From Acidobacteriota bacterium (lineage in GTDB: Bacteria; Acidobacteriota; Terriglobia; Acidiferrales; UBA7541): 47,833 bases of DNA. How positions within the stretch are numbered: the stretch's first letter is position 1; every line of letters starts with the position of its first letter. Positions 1 through 7,635 of this stretch are shown piece after piece. The stretch is taken from NCBI GenBank assembly GCA_021780215.1, contig JAJXZD010000041.1, positions 1 through 47,833 of the forward strand, read 5' to 3'. The notes beneath the pieces were generated by a model. That model was not told the DNA's origin, did not search any database, and saw nothing but the letters and a program-made list of their open reading frames with translations. The position numbers and the translations under genes were made by a program.

Positions 1-2
1 CC

Positions 3-875
3 ACTGGGCGCGGCCGCGAGACGTCCGCGCCCGCGGTCAAGGCCGCCGCGCTGGAAGCCGGCCTGAAAGTGTACCAGCCGGAGAGAATCGGCTCGCGTGA
101 GGCGGCTGAGTATTTCCTGCACCTTGCGCCGGACGCTGTAGTGATCATCGCATACGGCCAGATTATTCCCCGCGCGCTGCTCGAAATGCCCGGCCCTGGA
201 GCGCGAGCCGGCTCGCCGGTCCCGTGGATTAATCTGCACGCCTCGTTGCTGCCGAAATACCGCGGCGCGGCGCCCATCGCCTGGGCCATCGTTCAGGGCG
301 AAACGCGCACGGGCCTGACCACCATGCGCATTGATGCCGGCCTCGACACGGGCCCCATCCTGCTGCGATACGAGACCGAGATCGGCGCGGACGAAACCGC
401 CTCGGCGCTTTCCTCCCGCCTCGCGGAAGCCGGAGCGCCGCTCGTCGCCGAAACGCTTCGCAGGATCGGACGAGGCGAGATCATGCCCATCCCACAAGAC
501 GATGCCGAGGCCAGCTATGCTCCCGCCTTGAAGAAGGAGGATGGCCGCATCCACTGGTCCCACCCCGCGCGGGCGATTTACAACCGCATTCGCGGGCTCG
601 ATCCCTGGCCCGGCGCGCATAGTTCCTTTCGCGGAAAGGGTTGCCAGCTTTGGGGCCGGCCCGCGGCGCCCGAGCATCCGGAACCCAATGCGGTGTCCAC
701 GGCATCGGCTTTGTCTCCCGGGATGATTAGGGCTCGCGGTGAAAATATTTTCGTAATTTGTGGAGATGCGACGATGCTGCGCCTCGAGTTTGTGCAAATG
801 GAGGGCCGCAAACGGATCTCCGCGCGCGATTTCGCCAATGGCGCCCGCCTTGACTCTGGCGCCCACTTTGTATAG
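3..875 (+). CDS. fmt: Methionyl-tRNA formyltransferase, 5'-truncated by window edge
   Basis: This enzyme formylates initiator Met-tRNA using 10-formyltetrahydrofolate. The reading frame is open from base 3, before the first possible start codon at 69, and that upstream peptide (GRGRETSAPAVKAAALEAGL) matches the conserved stretch that follows the nucleotide-binding region in Fmt, so the gene begins left of the window. The formyltransferase core is visible: INLHASLLPKYRGAAP carries the catalytic Asn and His, and MRIDAGLDTGPIL carries the catalytic Asp. The C-terminal tRNA-binding domain follows from about base 525 (DGRIHWSHPARAIYNRIRGL) and ends at a TAG at 873-875. rsmB follows 70 bases downstream on the same strand. 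Only the N-terminal third or so is missing. The identification is firm. Confidence 0.95.
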   Translation, partial: TGRGRETSAPAVKAAALEAGLKVYQPERIGSREAAEYFLHLAPDAVVIIAYGQIIPRALLEMPGPGARAGSPVPWINLHASLLPKYRGAAPIAWAIVQGETRTGLTTMRIDAGLDTGPILLRYETEIGADETASALSSRLAEAGAPLVAETLRRIGRGEIMPIPQDDAEASYAPALKKEDGRIHWSHPARAIYNRIRGLDPWPGAHSSFRGKGCQLWGRPAAPEHPEPNAVSTASALSPGMIRARGENIFVICGDATMLRLEFVQMEGRKRISARDFANGARLDSGAHFV

Positions 876-945
876 CCGGGAGAGCCAAGGCGGCGCGTCC
901 GGCTCGTTTCTGGTTTTGAGACAAGGTGTGCTTTGATGTCTTGAG

Positions 946-2328
946 ATGCAGATCAGCCCGGCCAGAAAGATCGCCTACGATGTGCTCCGCCGCGTGGAGG
1001 AGGACGCCGCGTATGCCAGCGAGGCGCTGCACGCCGAATTAGGCGCGGAAGTCTCCTCCGCAGACGCGGCATTGGCTACCGAGATCGCCATGGGCGTCCT
1101 GCGCTGGCGACGATTGCTCGATTTCCTCCTCGAACGCCATCTGCGGAAGCCCGTTTCCCGGCTTGATCTTCCCGTAGCAATCGCTCTGCGCGCGGGCTTG
1201 TACCAACTGCGCTTCTTGAAGAAGATTCCGGCGCACGCCGCTGTTTACGAATCGGCGGAGATGGTCAAGCGCGGCCGCAAATCCTCCGCCGTCTCGCTGG
1301 TGAACGCCGTGCTTCGCCGCGCGGCCGGGGAAGCTGGCGTCGGCGCCGAGACGTTTCTTGCGTCGTCTCTCCCGCCGGCCGAACGCCTGGGAATCCTGCA
1401 CTCGCACCCCAGCTGGATGGTCGAGCGATGGCTTGCCCGGTTCGGCGAGACTTCTGTTGTTGCCTTGCTCAAGGCGAACAACCGTGCGCCGCGCGTGACA
1501 TGTGTCATGCAGGATATGAATCGCTACGAGGAAACCATCCGCGAGCTGGAGAAGGCTGGCCTGCGCATTGAACCGGGGCGGCTTCTGAAGGCCGCCTTTT
1601 CCGCGGGCGGAGGGAGCGCCACCGGCACGGATGCCTTTCGCCGCGGAGCAATTTCCATACAGGACGAGGCTTCACAAGCAGTGCCTTTGCTTCTCGGCGC
1701 CAGATCAGGAGACTTTGTTCTGGACCTTTGCGCCGCGCCCGGCGGCAAGACGTCCGCACTGATCCGGGCCGCGGGCGATAGCGGGCTGGTTGTTGCAGCG
1801 GATCTTCACGAGCATCGCCTTCGCGTGACGCAAACTCATTTCGAGCGGCTTCGGCTGCGGCGCGCGCATCTCGTGGTTCTGGATGCAGCGCGAGGTCTTC
1901 CTTTCCGGGCTGGCTTCGGCAGAATTCTTGTGGATGCCCCGTGTTCCGGCACGGGCACGCTGGCGCGTCATCCGGAGATTCGCTGGCGCCTGCAGCCGGA
2001 GAAGTTGAGGGAGTTCCACGGCCTGCAAACGCGGCTTTTGCGCAATGCCCTCGCCTGTCTTGCTCCCGGCGGGCGGCTCGTCTATTCCACCTGTTCGATC
2101 GAGCCGGAGGAGAATGAAGAAGTCGTCGAGGAAGTGCTGCGCGAGGCATGCGGGGATTTCGCGTCCATTCGGATAGTTCCTGCAAGTGAAACAGAAGCTC
2201 TGCTGATCCCGCACCTCGCGCAGGGAATGGAAGCCGGCACGCTCTTCACAGACGACGGGTTTTTCCGCACTTCTCCCGCGGTGCACCAGACGGATGGTTT
2301 TTTCGCCGCCGTCCTCGAAAGACCGTAG
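946..2328 (+). CDS. rsmB: 16S rRNA (cytosine-967-C5)-methyltransferase RsmB
   Basis: RsmB methylates C967 of 16S rRNA with S-adenosylmethionine. The 460-residue product has the expected two parts: an N-terminal NusB-like helical RNA-binding domain (about 1-140) and a Rossmann methyltransferase domain. The SAM motif LDLCAAPGGKTS lies at residues 259-270. The two cysteines typical of m5C RNA methyltransferases are present: PCSGTGT (Cys333) and YSTCSIEPEENE (Cys383, the expected nucleophile). Length matches the family. The ATG at 946 is used because the NusB-like domain starts immediately (ARKIAYDVLRRVEEDAAY); no clear Shine-Dalgarno precedes it. It sits between fmt and a PASTA protein, an arrangement partly shared with the Firmicutes fmt-rsmB-prkC-rpe cluster. 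Confidence 0.95.
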   Translation: MQISPARKIAYDVLRRVEEDAAYASEALHAELGAEVSSADAALATEIAMGVLRWRRLLDFLLERHLRKPVSRLDLPVAIALRAGLYQLRFLKKIPAHAAVYESAEMVKRGRKSSAVSLVNAVLRRAAGEAGVGAETFLASSLPPAERLGILHSHPSWMVERWLARFGETSVVALLKANNRAPRVTCVMQDMNRYEETIRELEKAGLRIEPGRLLKAAFSAGGGSATGTDAFRRGAISIQDEASQAVPLLLGARSGDFVLDLCAAPGGKTSALIRAAGDSGLVVAADLHEHRLRVTQTHFERLRLRRAHLVVLDAARGLPFRAGFGRILVDAPCSGTGTLARHPEIRWRLQPEKLREFHGLQTRLLRNALACLAPGGRLVYSTCSIEPEENEEVVEEVLREACGDFASIRIVPASETEALLIPHLAQGMEAGTLFTDDGFFRTSPAVHQTDGFFAAVLERP

Positions 2329-2408
2329 CGTGCATGGCGAAAACGGCTGGGCGTGGTGCGGCTTGAAAGCAGTGTCCTGATCGGGCAAGCTATGCGGGGA
2401 GGCGGACG

Positions 2409-3134
2409 GTGAACTTCCGCGAGCGGATTCATTGGATCTTCCGGATGCTGGTGCTCGCGTTCATTCTCGCCTCGGTGGCCTTCCTGAGCGCATTGACGGC
2501 CATGCGCCTGGCCATTCGAGGGCGCGAAGTGACGATGCCGGATCTGGCGGGAATGCCTGCGACCCAGGCGAAACAGATCTTGCAAGGGCGCGGGGTCGGC
2601 ATGACGGTCGAGGACCGCATCTATAGTCACTACCCCGTGGATTCCGTGGTGCGGCAAAGCCCGCTGCCCGACATGCACTTGAAGGTCGGCCAGAATGCCC
2701 ATGTGGTGCTCAGCCTCGGGCAGCAGCAGGTTTCGATTCCGCAGCTTGAGCAGATCAACGTACGCGCCGCTCAGGTGGAGTTGTTGCGCGACGGTCTCCA
2801 GCTTGGCGAAGTTTCGAGCACATATCTTCCGCAGACTGAGGCGGATACCGTACTCCAGCAGGACCCAGCCCCGGGCATGACCAACGCTTCGAGCGCTCAC
2901 GTGGATCTGCTCGTTTCCCTAGGTCCGAGGCCCACCGCTTATGTGATGCCCATGCTCGTGGGAAAGGCGGCGGGCGAGGCGGAGGCAAAGTTAGCCCGAG
3001 CGGGGCTGAAGATCGCGAAGCTCACCCCGGTAGAGGTGCCGGGGGCCGAGCATGGCAATGTGCTGGAGCAAAGTCCTGCCGCGGGGCAGCGGGTGGACGC
3101 TGGGACGACCATCGAGTTGGAGGTCGCCCAATAG
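2409..3134 (+). CDS. Membrane-anchored protein with three PASTA domains, no kinase
   Basis: The 241-residue product starts at GTG 2409 behind a GGGGAGG ribosome site. It has a short basic cytoplasmic head, one membrane segment (about residues 10-32) and three PASTA repeats (about 41-104, 108-172 and 178-240). Each repeat has the family pattern: an opening MPDLAGM-like strand, a helix rich in A/L/G, a VVRQSP / VLQQDPAPG / VLEQSPAAG turn, and a closing VDL or IEL strand. PASTA domains bind muropeptides or beta-lactams in PrkC-type kinases and PBPs. Here nothing precedes the membrane segment except about ten residues, so there is no kinase or transpeptidase domain. The likely role is sensing or binding cell-wall fragments in the periplasm (inference). 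It lies between rsmB and rpe, where Firmicutes encode the PASTA kinase PrkC. Confidence 0.9.
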   Translation: MNFRERIHWIFRMLVLAFILASVAFLSALTAMRLAIRGREVTMPDLAGMPATQAKQILQGRGVGMTVEDRIYSHYPVDSVVRQSPLPDMHLKVGQNAHVVLSLGQQQVSIPQLEQINVRAAQVELLRDGLQLGEVSSTYLPQTEADTVLQQDPAPGMTNASSAHVDLLVSLGPRPTAYVMPMLVGKAAGEAEAKLARAGLKIAKLTPVEVPGAEHGNVLEQSPAAGQRVDAGTTIELEVAQ

Positions 3135-3180
3135 CCGAGCCGACCCTGGCATGTGGGCATGGCCGGCTGGTTTTGGCCTG

Positions 3181-3189
3181 TGCTAGAAT
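3181..3189 (+). promoter_or_regulatory. Extended -10 promoter element before rpe
   Basis: The sequence TGCTAGAAT is an extended -10 box (TG, one base, TAGAAT) lying 13 bases before the rpe ATG at 3203, with no recognisable -35. Transcription would start near 3196, leaving a leader of only about seven bases. The identical nine bases occur on the minus strand at 41799-41807 before the rfaE2-like gene, which supports a real promoter type. Confidence 0.5.
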
Positions 3190-3202
3190 TCCCTTGGCTC
3201 CC

Positions 3203-3889
3203 ATGGCTTACGCGAGGATCGAGATTGCCCCGTCCATTCTGGCTGCGGACTTTGCCCGTCTAGGCGAAGGGGTCCGGGCGGTGGAGCAGGGCGGCGCGGA
3301 CGTCATTCACGTGGACGTCATGGATGGCCAGTTCGTCCCCAACATCTCGATTGGCATTCCGGTGGTGGCATCGCTGCGCAAGGCGACACGGCTGCCCCTG
3401 GACGTTCACTTAATGATTGGTCGGCCGGAGCGGTATATCGAGGATTTTGTCCATGCCGGGGCCGATCGCGTCTTGGTCCATCAGGAAGCCACGGCGCACC
3501 TGGATCGCGCGCTTTCGATGATCCGCGAGTTGGGAGCGCAGGCGGGAGCGGCCATCAATCCGGCCACCCCGGTGGCAGCGCTCTCTGAGGTTCTGGATAA
3601 AGTGGATACGGTGCTGATAATGTCGGTCAATCCGGGTTTCGGGGGCCAGAAATTCATTTCCGGCGCCTATCAGAAAATCCGTCAGCTGCACGAGTGGCGC
3701 GCGCGGTATAATGCCAGCTTTCGGATCGAGGTGGACGGCGGCGTGGACTTGGGAAATACCGCCGAGCTGATGCAAGCTGAAGCGAACACGCTGGTGGCGG
3801 GGACTTCGGTCTTCCACACGGCGGATCCGGCCGATGCGGTTCGCCGGATGCGGCGGGTCGCGACGGAAGCAATCAGCCAGCGGGTGTGA
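3203..3889 (+). CDS. rpe: Ribulose-phosphate 3-epimerase
   Basis: Rpe interconverts ribulose 5-phosphate and xylulose 5-phosphate in the pentose phosphate pathway. The 228-residue TIM barrel shows all family motifs: IAPSILAADFARL at the start, VIHVDVMDGQFVPNIS with the metal-binding His and Asp, PLDVHLMI with the second metal His, MSVNPGFGGQKF with the phosphate loop, and FRIEVDGGV with the catalytic Asp. The ATG at 3203 is chosen because conserved sequence begins right after it; an in-frame TTG at 3173 would add ten unrelated residues and lies upstream of the likely promoter. The gene has no clear ribosome site, in keeping with a very short leader. It ends 22 bases before the BamD-like gene. 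Confidence 0.95.
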   Translation: MAYARIEIAPSILAADFARLGEGVRAVEQGGADVIHVDVMDGQFVPNISIGIPVVASLRKATRLPLDVHLMIGRPERYIEDFVHAGADRVLVHQEATAHLDRALSMIRELGAQAGAAINPATPVAALSEVLDKVDTVLIMSVNPGFGGQKFISGAYQKIRQLHEWRARYNASFRIEVDGGVDLGNTAELMQAEANTLVAGTSVFHTADPADAVRRMRRVATEAISQRV

Positions 3890-3911
3890 GAGCTTGAAGA
3901 AGGGAGATGCG

Positions 3912-5528
3912 ATGAGCCGGACTTCCAGAATCGTGAGCCGTTGGCTGATCGCCCTCCTTGCTGTGTCCCTGGTCGGCTCGCTGGGCCCGGGAGCCTTCGC
4001 AAAGCACAAGATCAAAGTCACGAAGGTCAAGACAAAAGCAAAGAAGAAGAAGGGCGCCCAAACTGATGCGGACTCTTCGGCCGAGCCGGACAAGGTGCTT
4101 TACGACCGCGCTGTCGCGGCGGTGAAGCATTCGAAGTACACCGAGGGGCGGCTCGAATACCAAACCCTGATCAACACCTATCCGGACAGCGAATATCTGG
4201 CCAAGGCCAAGCTGGGCATTGCCGACTCCTATTACAAAGAAGGCGGCATCTCGAATCTCACCCAGGCCATTGATGCCTACAAGAGCTTCATCGTTTTCTT
4301 CCCCTTCCTGGACGAGGCTGCGTACGCCCAGATGCAGGTGGGCATGGCGCACTACAAAATGATGGAGAAATCGGACCGCGATCCGTCGCAGGCCGAGTCC
4401 GCTGAGGACGAGTTTCAGGCGTTTCTCCTGAAGTATCCGCAAAGCCCCCTGCAATCCAAGGCCGAGCAGGATTTGCGCGACGTACAGGAAGTGCTGGCCG
4501 ACGGCGAGTTTCAAATCGGCAAATACTATTACGCCAAGCCCGATTATCCCGCCGCCGCCGCACGCCTGATGGAAGTGACCGAGCGGTATCCGCTCTATAG
4601 CAGGAGTGACGACGCCCTGTGGATGCTCGGCGATATCTACATGCGGGCCCGGCAGGTTTCCAAGAACGAGGATGACAAGAATCACTGGGCCGACCTAGCC
4701 TCTCGCTGCTATGACCGCCTCTTGCGCGATTACCCGCTTTCCGCGCATGCTGGCGCGGCGAAGAGCCGCCTGACGGCCATGAGCATGCCGGTGCCTTCGC
4801 CGGACCCCAACGCCCAGAAGCGCATGGCTCAGGACCAGCGCTATGAGAAGCAGCACCATGAATTCGTCCTGACGCGCTTCCCGAAGGATCTGATTTTCTC
4901 CAAGCCGAACGTGGTGAGCGCGGCTCGTGCGGGAAGCCCTAATCTCAATCCTCCGGACGACGTCCTCTCCGCCACGGACGTCCTGAAGCAAGGAGCGTCA
5001 GGCCCGCAGTTTGAGGTGGCCGCTGCTCCACCACCGCCAGCGGCCAATTCCGGGGACACTGCGGATGAAGATACGACTCCTGTGGAGGCCGAGCCGGTGC
5101 ACAACACCTCGGGTGATGCGGCCGACACCACAGCGGCGGCGGAGATCATTGCCGCACCTGCCTCTGATTCTGCAGCTGCCGATTCAGCCAGCGCGCCTGC
5201 GGCGGGCGCGGACGCAAGCACCAGTACTGCGGCAGCGACTCCTGCGCCGCCAGCTGCCGCGCCTGTAGCGCCGCTAAGTCCCATCCCCTCGATGCTGTCG
5301 GATGCAGGACCTCAGAATTCCAACGGGTCGAATGCGGTCGTCGCCCCGACGGCCGGTCCCGGTCCTGCCGCCGCTATCCCGGCGGGCCAGGGGGCTGCTG
5401 CACAAGCCGCATCCGCCCCTGCGGCTGGAGGCGCCAAGCCAGCCTCCAAGAAGACCAGCAAGAGCGACCCCAAGACCGAATCGAGCAGTAAGAAGAAAAA
5501 GGGCATTCACAAGGCCATCCCCTGGTAG
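3912..5528 (+). CDS. BamD/YfiO-like TPR outer-membrane assembly protein with low-complexity tail
   Basis: The ATG at 3912 sits five bases after AAGGGAG, giving 538 residues. Residues 1-30 are a Sec signal peptide (basic start, hydrophobic core, then GAFA before KHKIKV). Residues from about 55 to 290 are TPR-like repeats of the BamD/YfiO type: LYDRAVAAVKHSKYTEGRLE, LINTYPDSEYLAKAKLGIAD, AIDAYKSFIVFFPFLDEAAY and AAARLMEVTERYPLYSRSDD. BamD helps insert beta-barrel proteins through the BAM complex. Two things differ from a standard BamD: there is no lipobox cysteine after the signal peptide, and the last 200 or so residues are Ala/Pro-rich low complexity ending in a Lys-rich tail (SSKKKKGIHKAIPW). 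It could be a BamD relative or a YbgF-like periplasmic TPR protein. The TPR fold is firm; the exact role is inferred. Confidence 0.8.
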   Translation: MSRTSRIVSRWLIALLAVSLVGSLGPGAFAKHKIKVTKVKTKAKKKKGAQTDADSSAEPDKVLYDRAVAAVKHSKYTEGRLEYQTLINTYPDSEYLAKAKLGIADSYYKEGGISNLTQAIDAYKSFIVFFPFLDEAAYAQMQVGMAHYKMMEKSDRDPSQAESAEDEFQAFLLKYPQSPLQSKAEQDLRDVQEVLADGEFQIGKYYYAKPDYPAAAARLMEVTERYPLYSRSDDALWMLGDIYMRARQVSKNEDDKNHWADLASRCYDRLLRDYPLSAHAGAAKSRLTAMSMPVPSPDPNAQKRMAQDQRYEKQHHEFVLTRFPKDLIFSKPNVVSAARAGSPNLNPPDDVLSATDVLKQGASGPQFEVAAAPPPPAANSGDTADEDTTPVEAEPVHNTSGDAADTTAAAEIIAAPASDSAAADSASAPAAGADASTSTAAATPAPPAAAPVAPLSPIPSMLSDAGPQNSNGSNAVVAPTAGPGPAAAIPAGQGAAAQAASAPAAGGAKPASKKTSKSDPKTESSSKKKKGIHKAIPW

Positions 5529-5581
5529 GACCGGCCCTTACCCCCTGCTAACAACTGTAGCACCCTGATCTCTCAACTTCG

Positions 5582-5611
5582 TTGACGCTCCACTTTGGGA
5601 AGTGCTGGAAT
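5582..5611 (+). promoter_or_regulatory. Candidate sigma-70 promoter for the response regulator
   Basis: TTGACG at 5582-5587 and TGGAAT at 5606-5611 are separated by 18 bases, and the -10 is preceded by TGC, a near copy of the TGCTAGAAT element seen before rpe. Transcription would start near 5618, about 44 bases before the GTG start at 5662. Confidence 0.45.
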
Positions 5612-5661
5612 AGACGTAGTCCGCGGGCGGTGCCCGTGGCGCGTGCCAAGAGGGGATTCCA

Positions 5662-7464
5662 GTGCCCAAAGTTTTGGTTGCGGATGACAACACCAATATT
5701 CAGAAGATGGTCGCCTTGGCGCTGGAGGAGCGCGGCATCAATGTCGTCTCGGTCGGCAATGGGGAAGCGGCCGTGCGGCGGATTTCCGATGTCAATCCCG
5801 ACCTGCTGCTGGCAGACATCTTCATGCCGGTGCGCAATGGCTACGAGGTATGCGAGTTTGTCAAGAAGGACCAGCGCTTCGCGCACATTCCCGTCATTCT
5901 GCTGGTCGGGGCGTTTGATCCCCTCGATGAGAAGGAAGCCCGGCGTGTGGGCGCCGATGGGGTCTTGAAAAAGCCTTTCGTCCCCCCGGACCCGCTGATT
6001 GCCATGGTGACGTCGGCTTTGGAGCGCAACCCGAAGCTAGCAGCGGAACTCGCCAGCGCAAAGGCTAGCAAGGAAGTTGCCCAGTCGCAGCCGCCTCCGG
6101 AACTGGAAATCCCGGCCCGCACCGAGCCCAAGCCTCTGCCGGATTTTCCGGAACCAAGCCAGGAGGAGGCAGCGATCGTTTACGGATATGGATCCGGCAA
6201 GCGCGGTTCCCAGTCCGACGGTCCGGCATCCGTTCCCGCAAACCCCACCGAGTTGCTTGCCGAGCCTGAGAATGAATCCCAGGAAGAATTCGACAGCTCG
6301 GTGACTTCTCACGACTGGCGCCGCTCGGCCATGGACTTCGATGTACCGGAAGACCTGGCGAACAAGGCAGCCTTCCCCTCAACGGAAAATCTGGATGCGG
6401 TGAATTTCCCATCGGAGGGAGAGTATCCGCCGAGGCGCGTTCGGCTTTCGGAGCCAGTCGAGTCCGCCATGGCGGAAGACGACCCGATGGACGCGCAGAT
6501 CGAGTCCTCCGCCGCTCCGGCTCAACCTCAGGCCGCTGATTTCTTTGCTCCAGCCGAATCCTCGGCGCCCGAACCGACGCCTGCATTGCCGGAGACATCG
6601 CCTGAGCGTGCGGAAATACAGCCCGAGACGCACTTCGCCGCCGAGACAACGCATTGGATGGATGCCGTGGCGCCGCCGTCCTCCTTACCTAGCGGCGGAT
6701 GGATGGACACTCTGACTCAGCTGCAACAGGAGCCAGGGACGATGGAAGAGTCGGCTGCCGGACCGATTCCGGCGGAGGCTCCCCCAGCTCCCCCTCCTGC
6801 GGAGGAAAGCTTCTTCGCGGATGATTCTGCTCCCGGCACATCCTCGGCCAGCGTTGCCGAGGTGTCTGAACCAGGGCAGGAAGCCAAGACTTTTTCTCCT
6901 CTGGCGGCCGCAAGACTCGAACCTGAGCTTGAGCCTGACGCTGCCAATGAGGCCCCGCACCTCGCTTTCAAGGATCCGGCTTTGGTCGAGCCACCCGCCG
7001 TTCACGTGACGCCCGAGCCCCTGCTACAGGATGAGGAGCCTGTCGGCGCCTCCGAATACGGCGCACAGACGCAGACAGTCGAGCCGGCGTATGAATTCTT
7101 CGCGCAGGAGACCAAAGACGATTCGGTCCAGGAATCAACCGGCCAGCATTCTTCAGCGTCTGTTGAGGGTGTGCCGCCCATGCCGCCTTCTTTCGCTGAG
7201 CAGGCGGATGAACGCGTCCCGACGAAGCCCCCCGCCAGCCGCGAGGCCCTGGCGGACATCCCGTTCTTGACGCCTTCTCACGCTGGCGAATCCGGCCCCA
7301 ATGGAAGCAGCGAGCATGCACCGGACTCTGCCACAGTAGATGCCGTAGTGCAGAAGGTACTCGAAAAACTTGGGCCGCAGATTCACGACCTGTTTTCCGA
7401 GGCCGTGCTGAAGCCTCTGGTTGAGAATCTTCTGCACGACGAGACCGGAAAGAGAGCACGCTAG
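5662..7464 (+). CDS. Response regulator receiver protein with long acidic disordered region
   Basis: Translation starts at GTG 5662, six bases after AGAGGGG. Residues 1-120 form a CheY-like receiver domain: the acidic pair D8/D9, the phospho-acceptor D52 in LLLADIFMP, and the conserved Lys in GVLKKPF (103-104). The usual Thr/Ser switch residue is replaced by Val (ILLVGAFD). There is no DNA-binding or enzymatic output domain. Residues of about 140-560 are Pro/Glu/Ala-rich and probably disordered. A short amphipathic C-terminal segment (VVQKVLEKLGPQIHDLFSEA) looks like a folded docking helix. Output is probably by protein-protein contact (inference). No histidine kinase is encoded nearby. The receiver domain is certain; the pathway is unknown. 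Confidence 0.88.
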   Translation: MPKVLVADDNTNIQKMVALALEERGINVVSVGNGEAAVRRISDVNPDLLLADIFMPVRNGYEVCEFVKKDQRFAHIPVILLVGAFDPLDEKEARRVGADGVLKKPFVPPDPLIAMVTSALERNPKLAAELASAKASKEVAQSQPPPELEIPARTEPKPLPDFPEPSQEEAAIVYGYGSGKRGSQSDGPASVPANPTELLAEPENESQEEFDSSVTSHDWRRSAMDFDVPEDLANKAAFPSTENLDAVNFPSEGEYPPRRVRLSEPVESAMAEDDPMDAQIESSAAPAQPQAADFFAPAESSAPEPTPALPETSPERAEIQPETHFAAETTHWMDAVAPPSSLPSGGWMDTLTQLQQEPGTMEESAAGPIPAEAPPAPPPAEESFFADDSAPGTSSASVAEVSEPGQEAKTFSPLAAARLEPELEPDAANEAPHLAFKDPALVEPPAVHVTPEPLLQDEEPVGASEYGAQTQTVEPAYEFFAQETKDDSVQESTGQHSSASVEGVPPMPPSFAEQADERVPTKPPASREALADIPFLTPSHAGESGPNGSSEHAPDSATVDAVVQKVLEKLGPQIHDLFSEAVLKPLVENLLHDETGKRAR

Positions 7465-7560
7465 GCGCTCGGCCGCCGCGTTCGCTCTCCTTGTCCAGGA
7501 CCCAGTCTCTCCCATCCGATCCCAGGCCTTACTCCGCGCATCTTGCCGGCCGCCTGACGA

Positions 7561-7590
7561 TTGACGCTCTGCTCGACTGCCCCTTATATT
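7561..7590 (+). promoter_or_regulatory. Candidate sigma-70 promoter for valS
   Basis: TTGACG at 7561-7566 and TATATT at 7585-7590 are separated by 18 bases, a good vegetative promoter. Predicted transcription start near 7597 leaves a leader of about 40 bases before the valS start at 7636. This argues against the in-frame TTG at 7561, which is inside the promoter. Confidence 0.6.
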
Positions 7591-7635
7591 GAATGTTTCA
7601 CTTCGGTGAGAGTTCAGCACCGCATGAAGGAGTCC

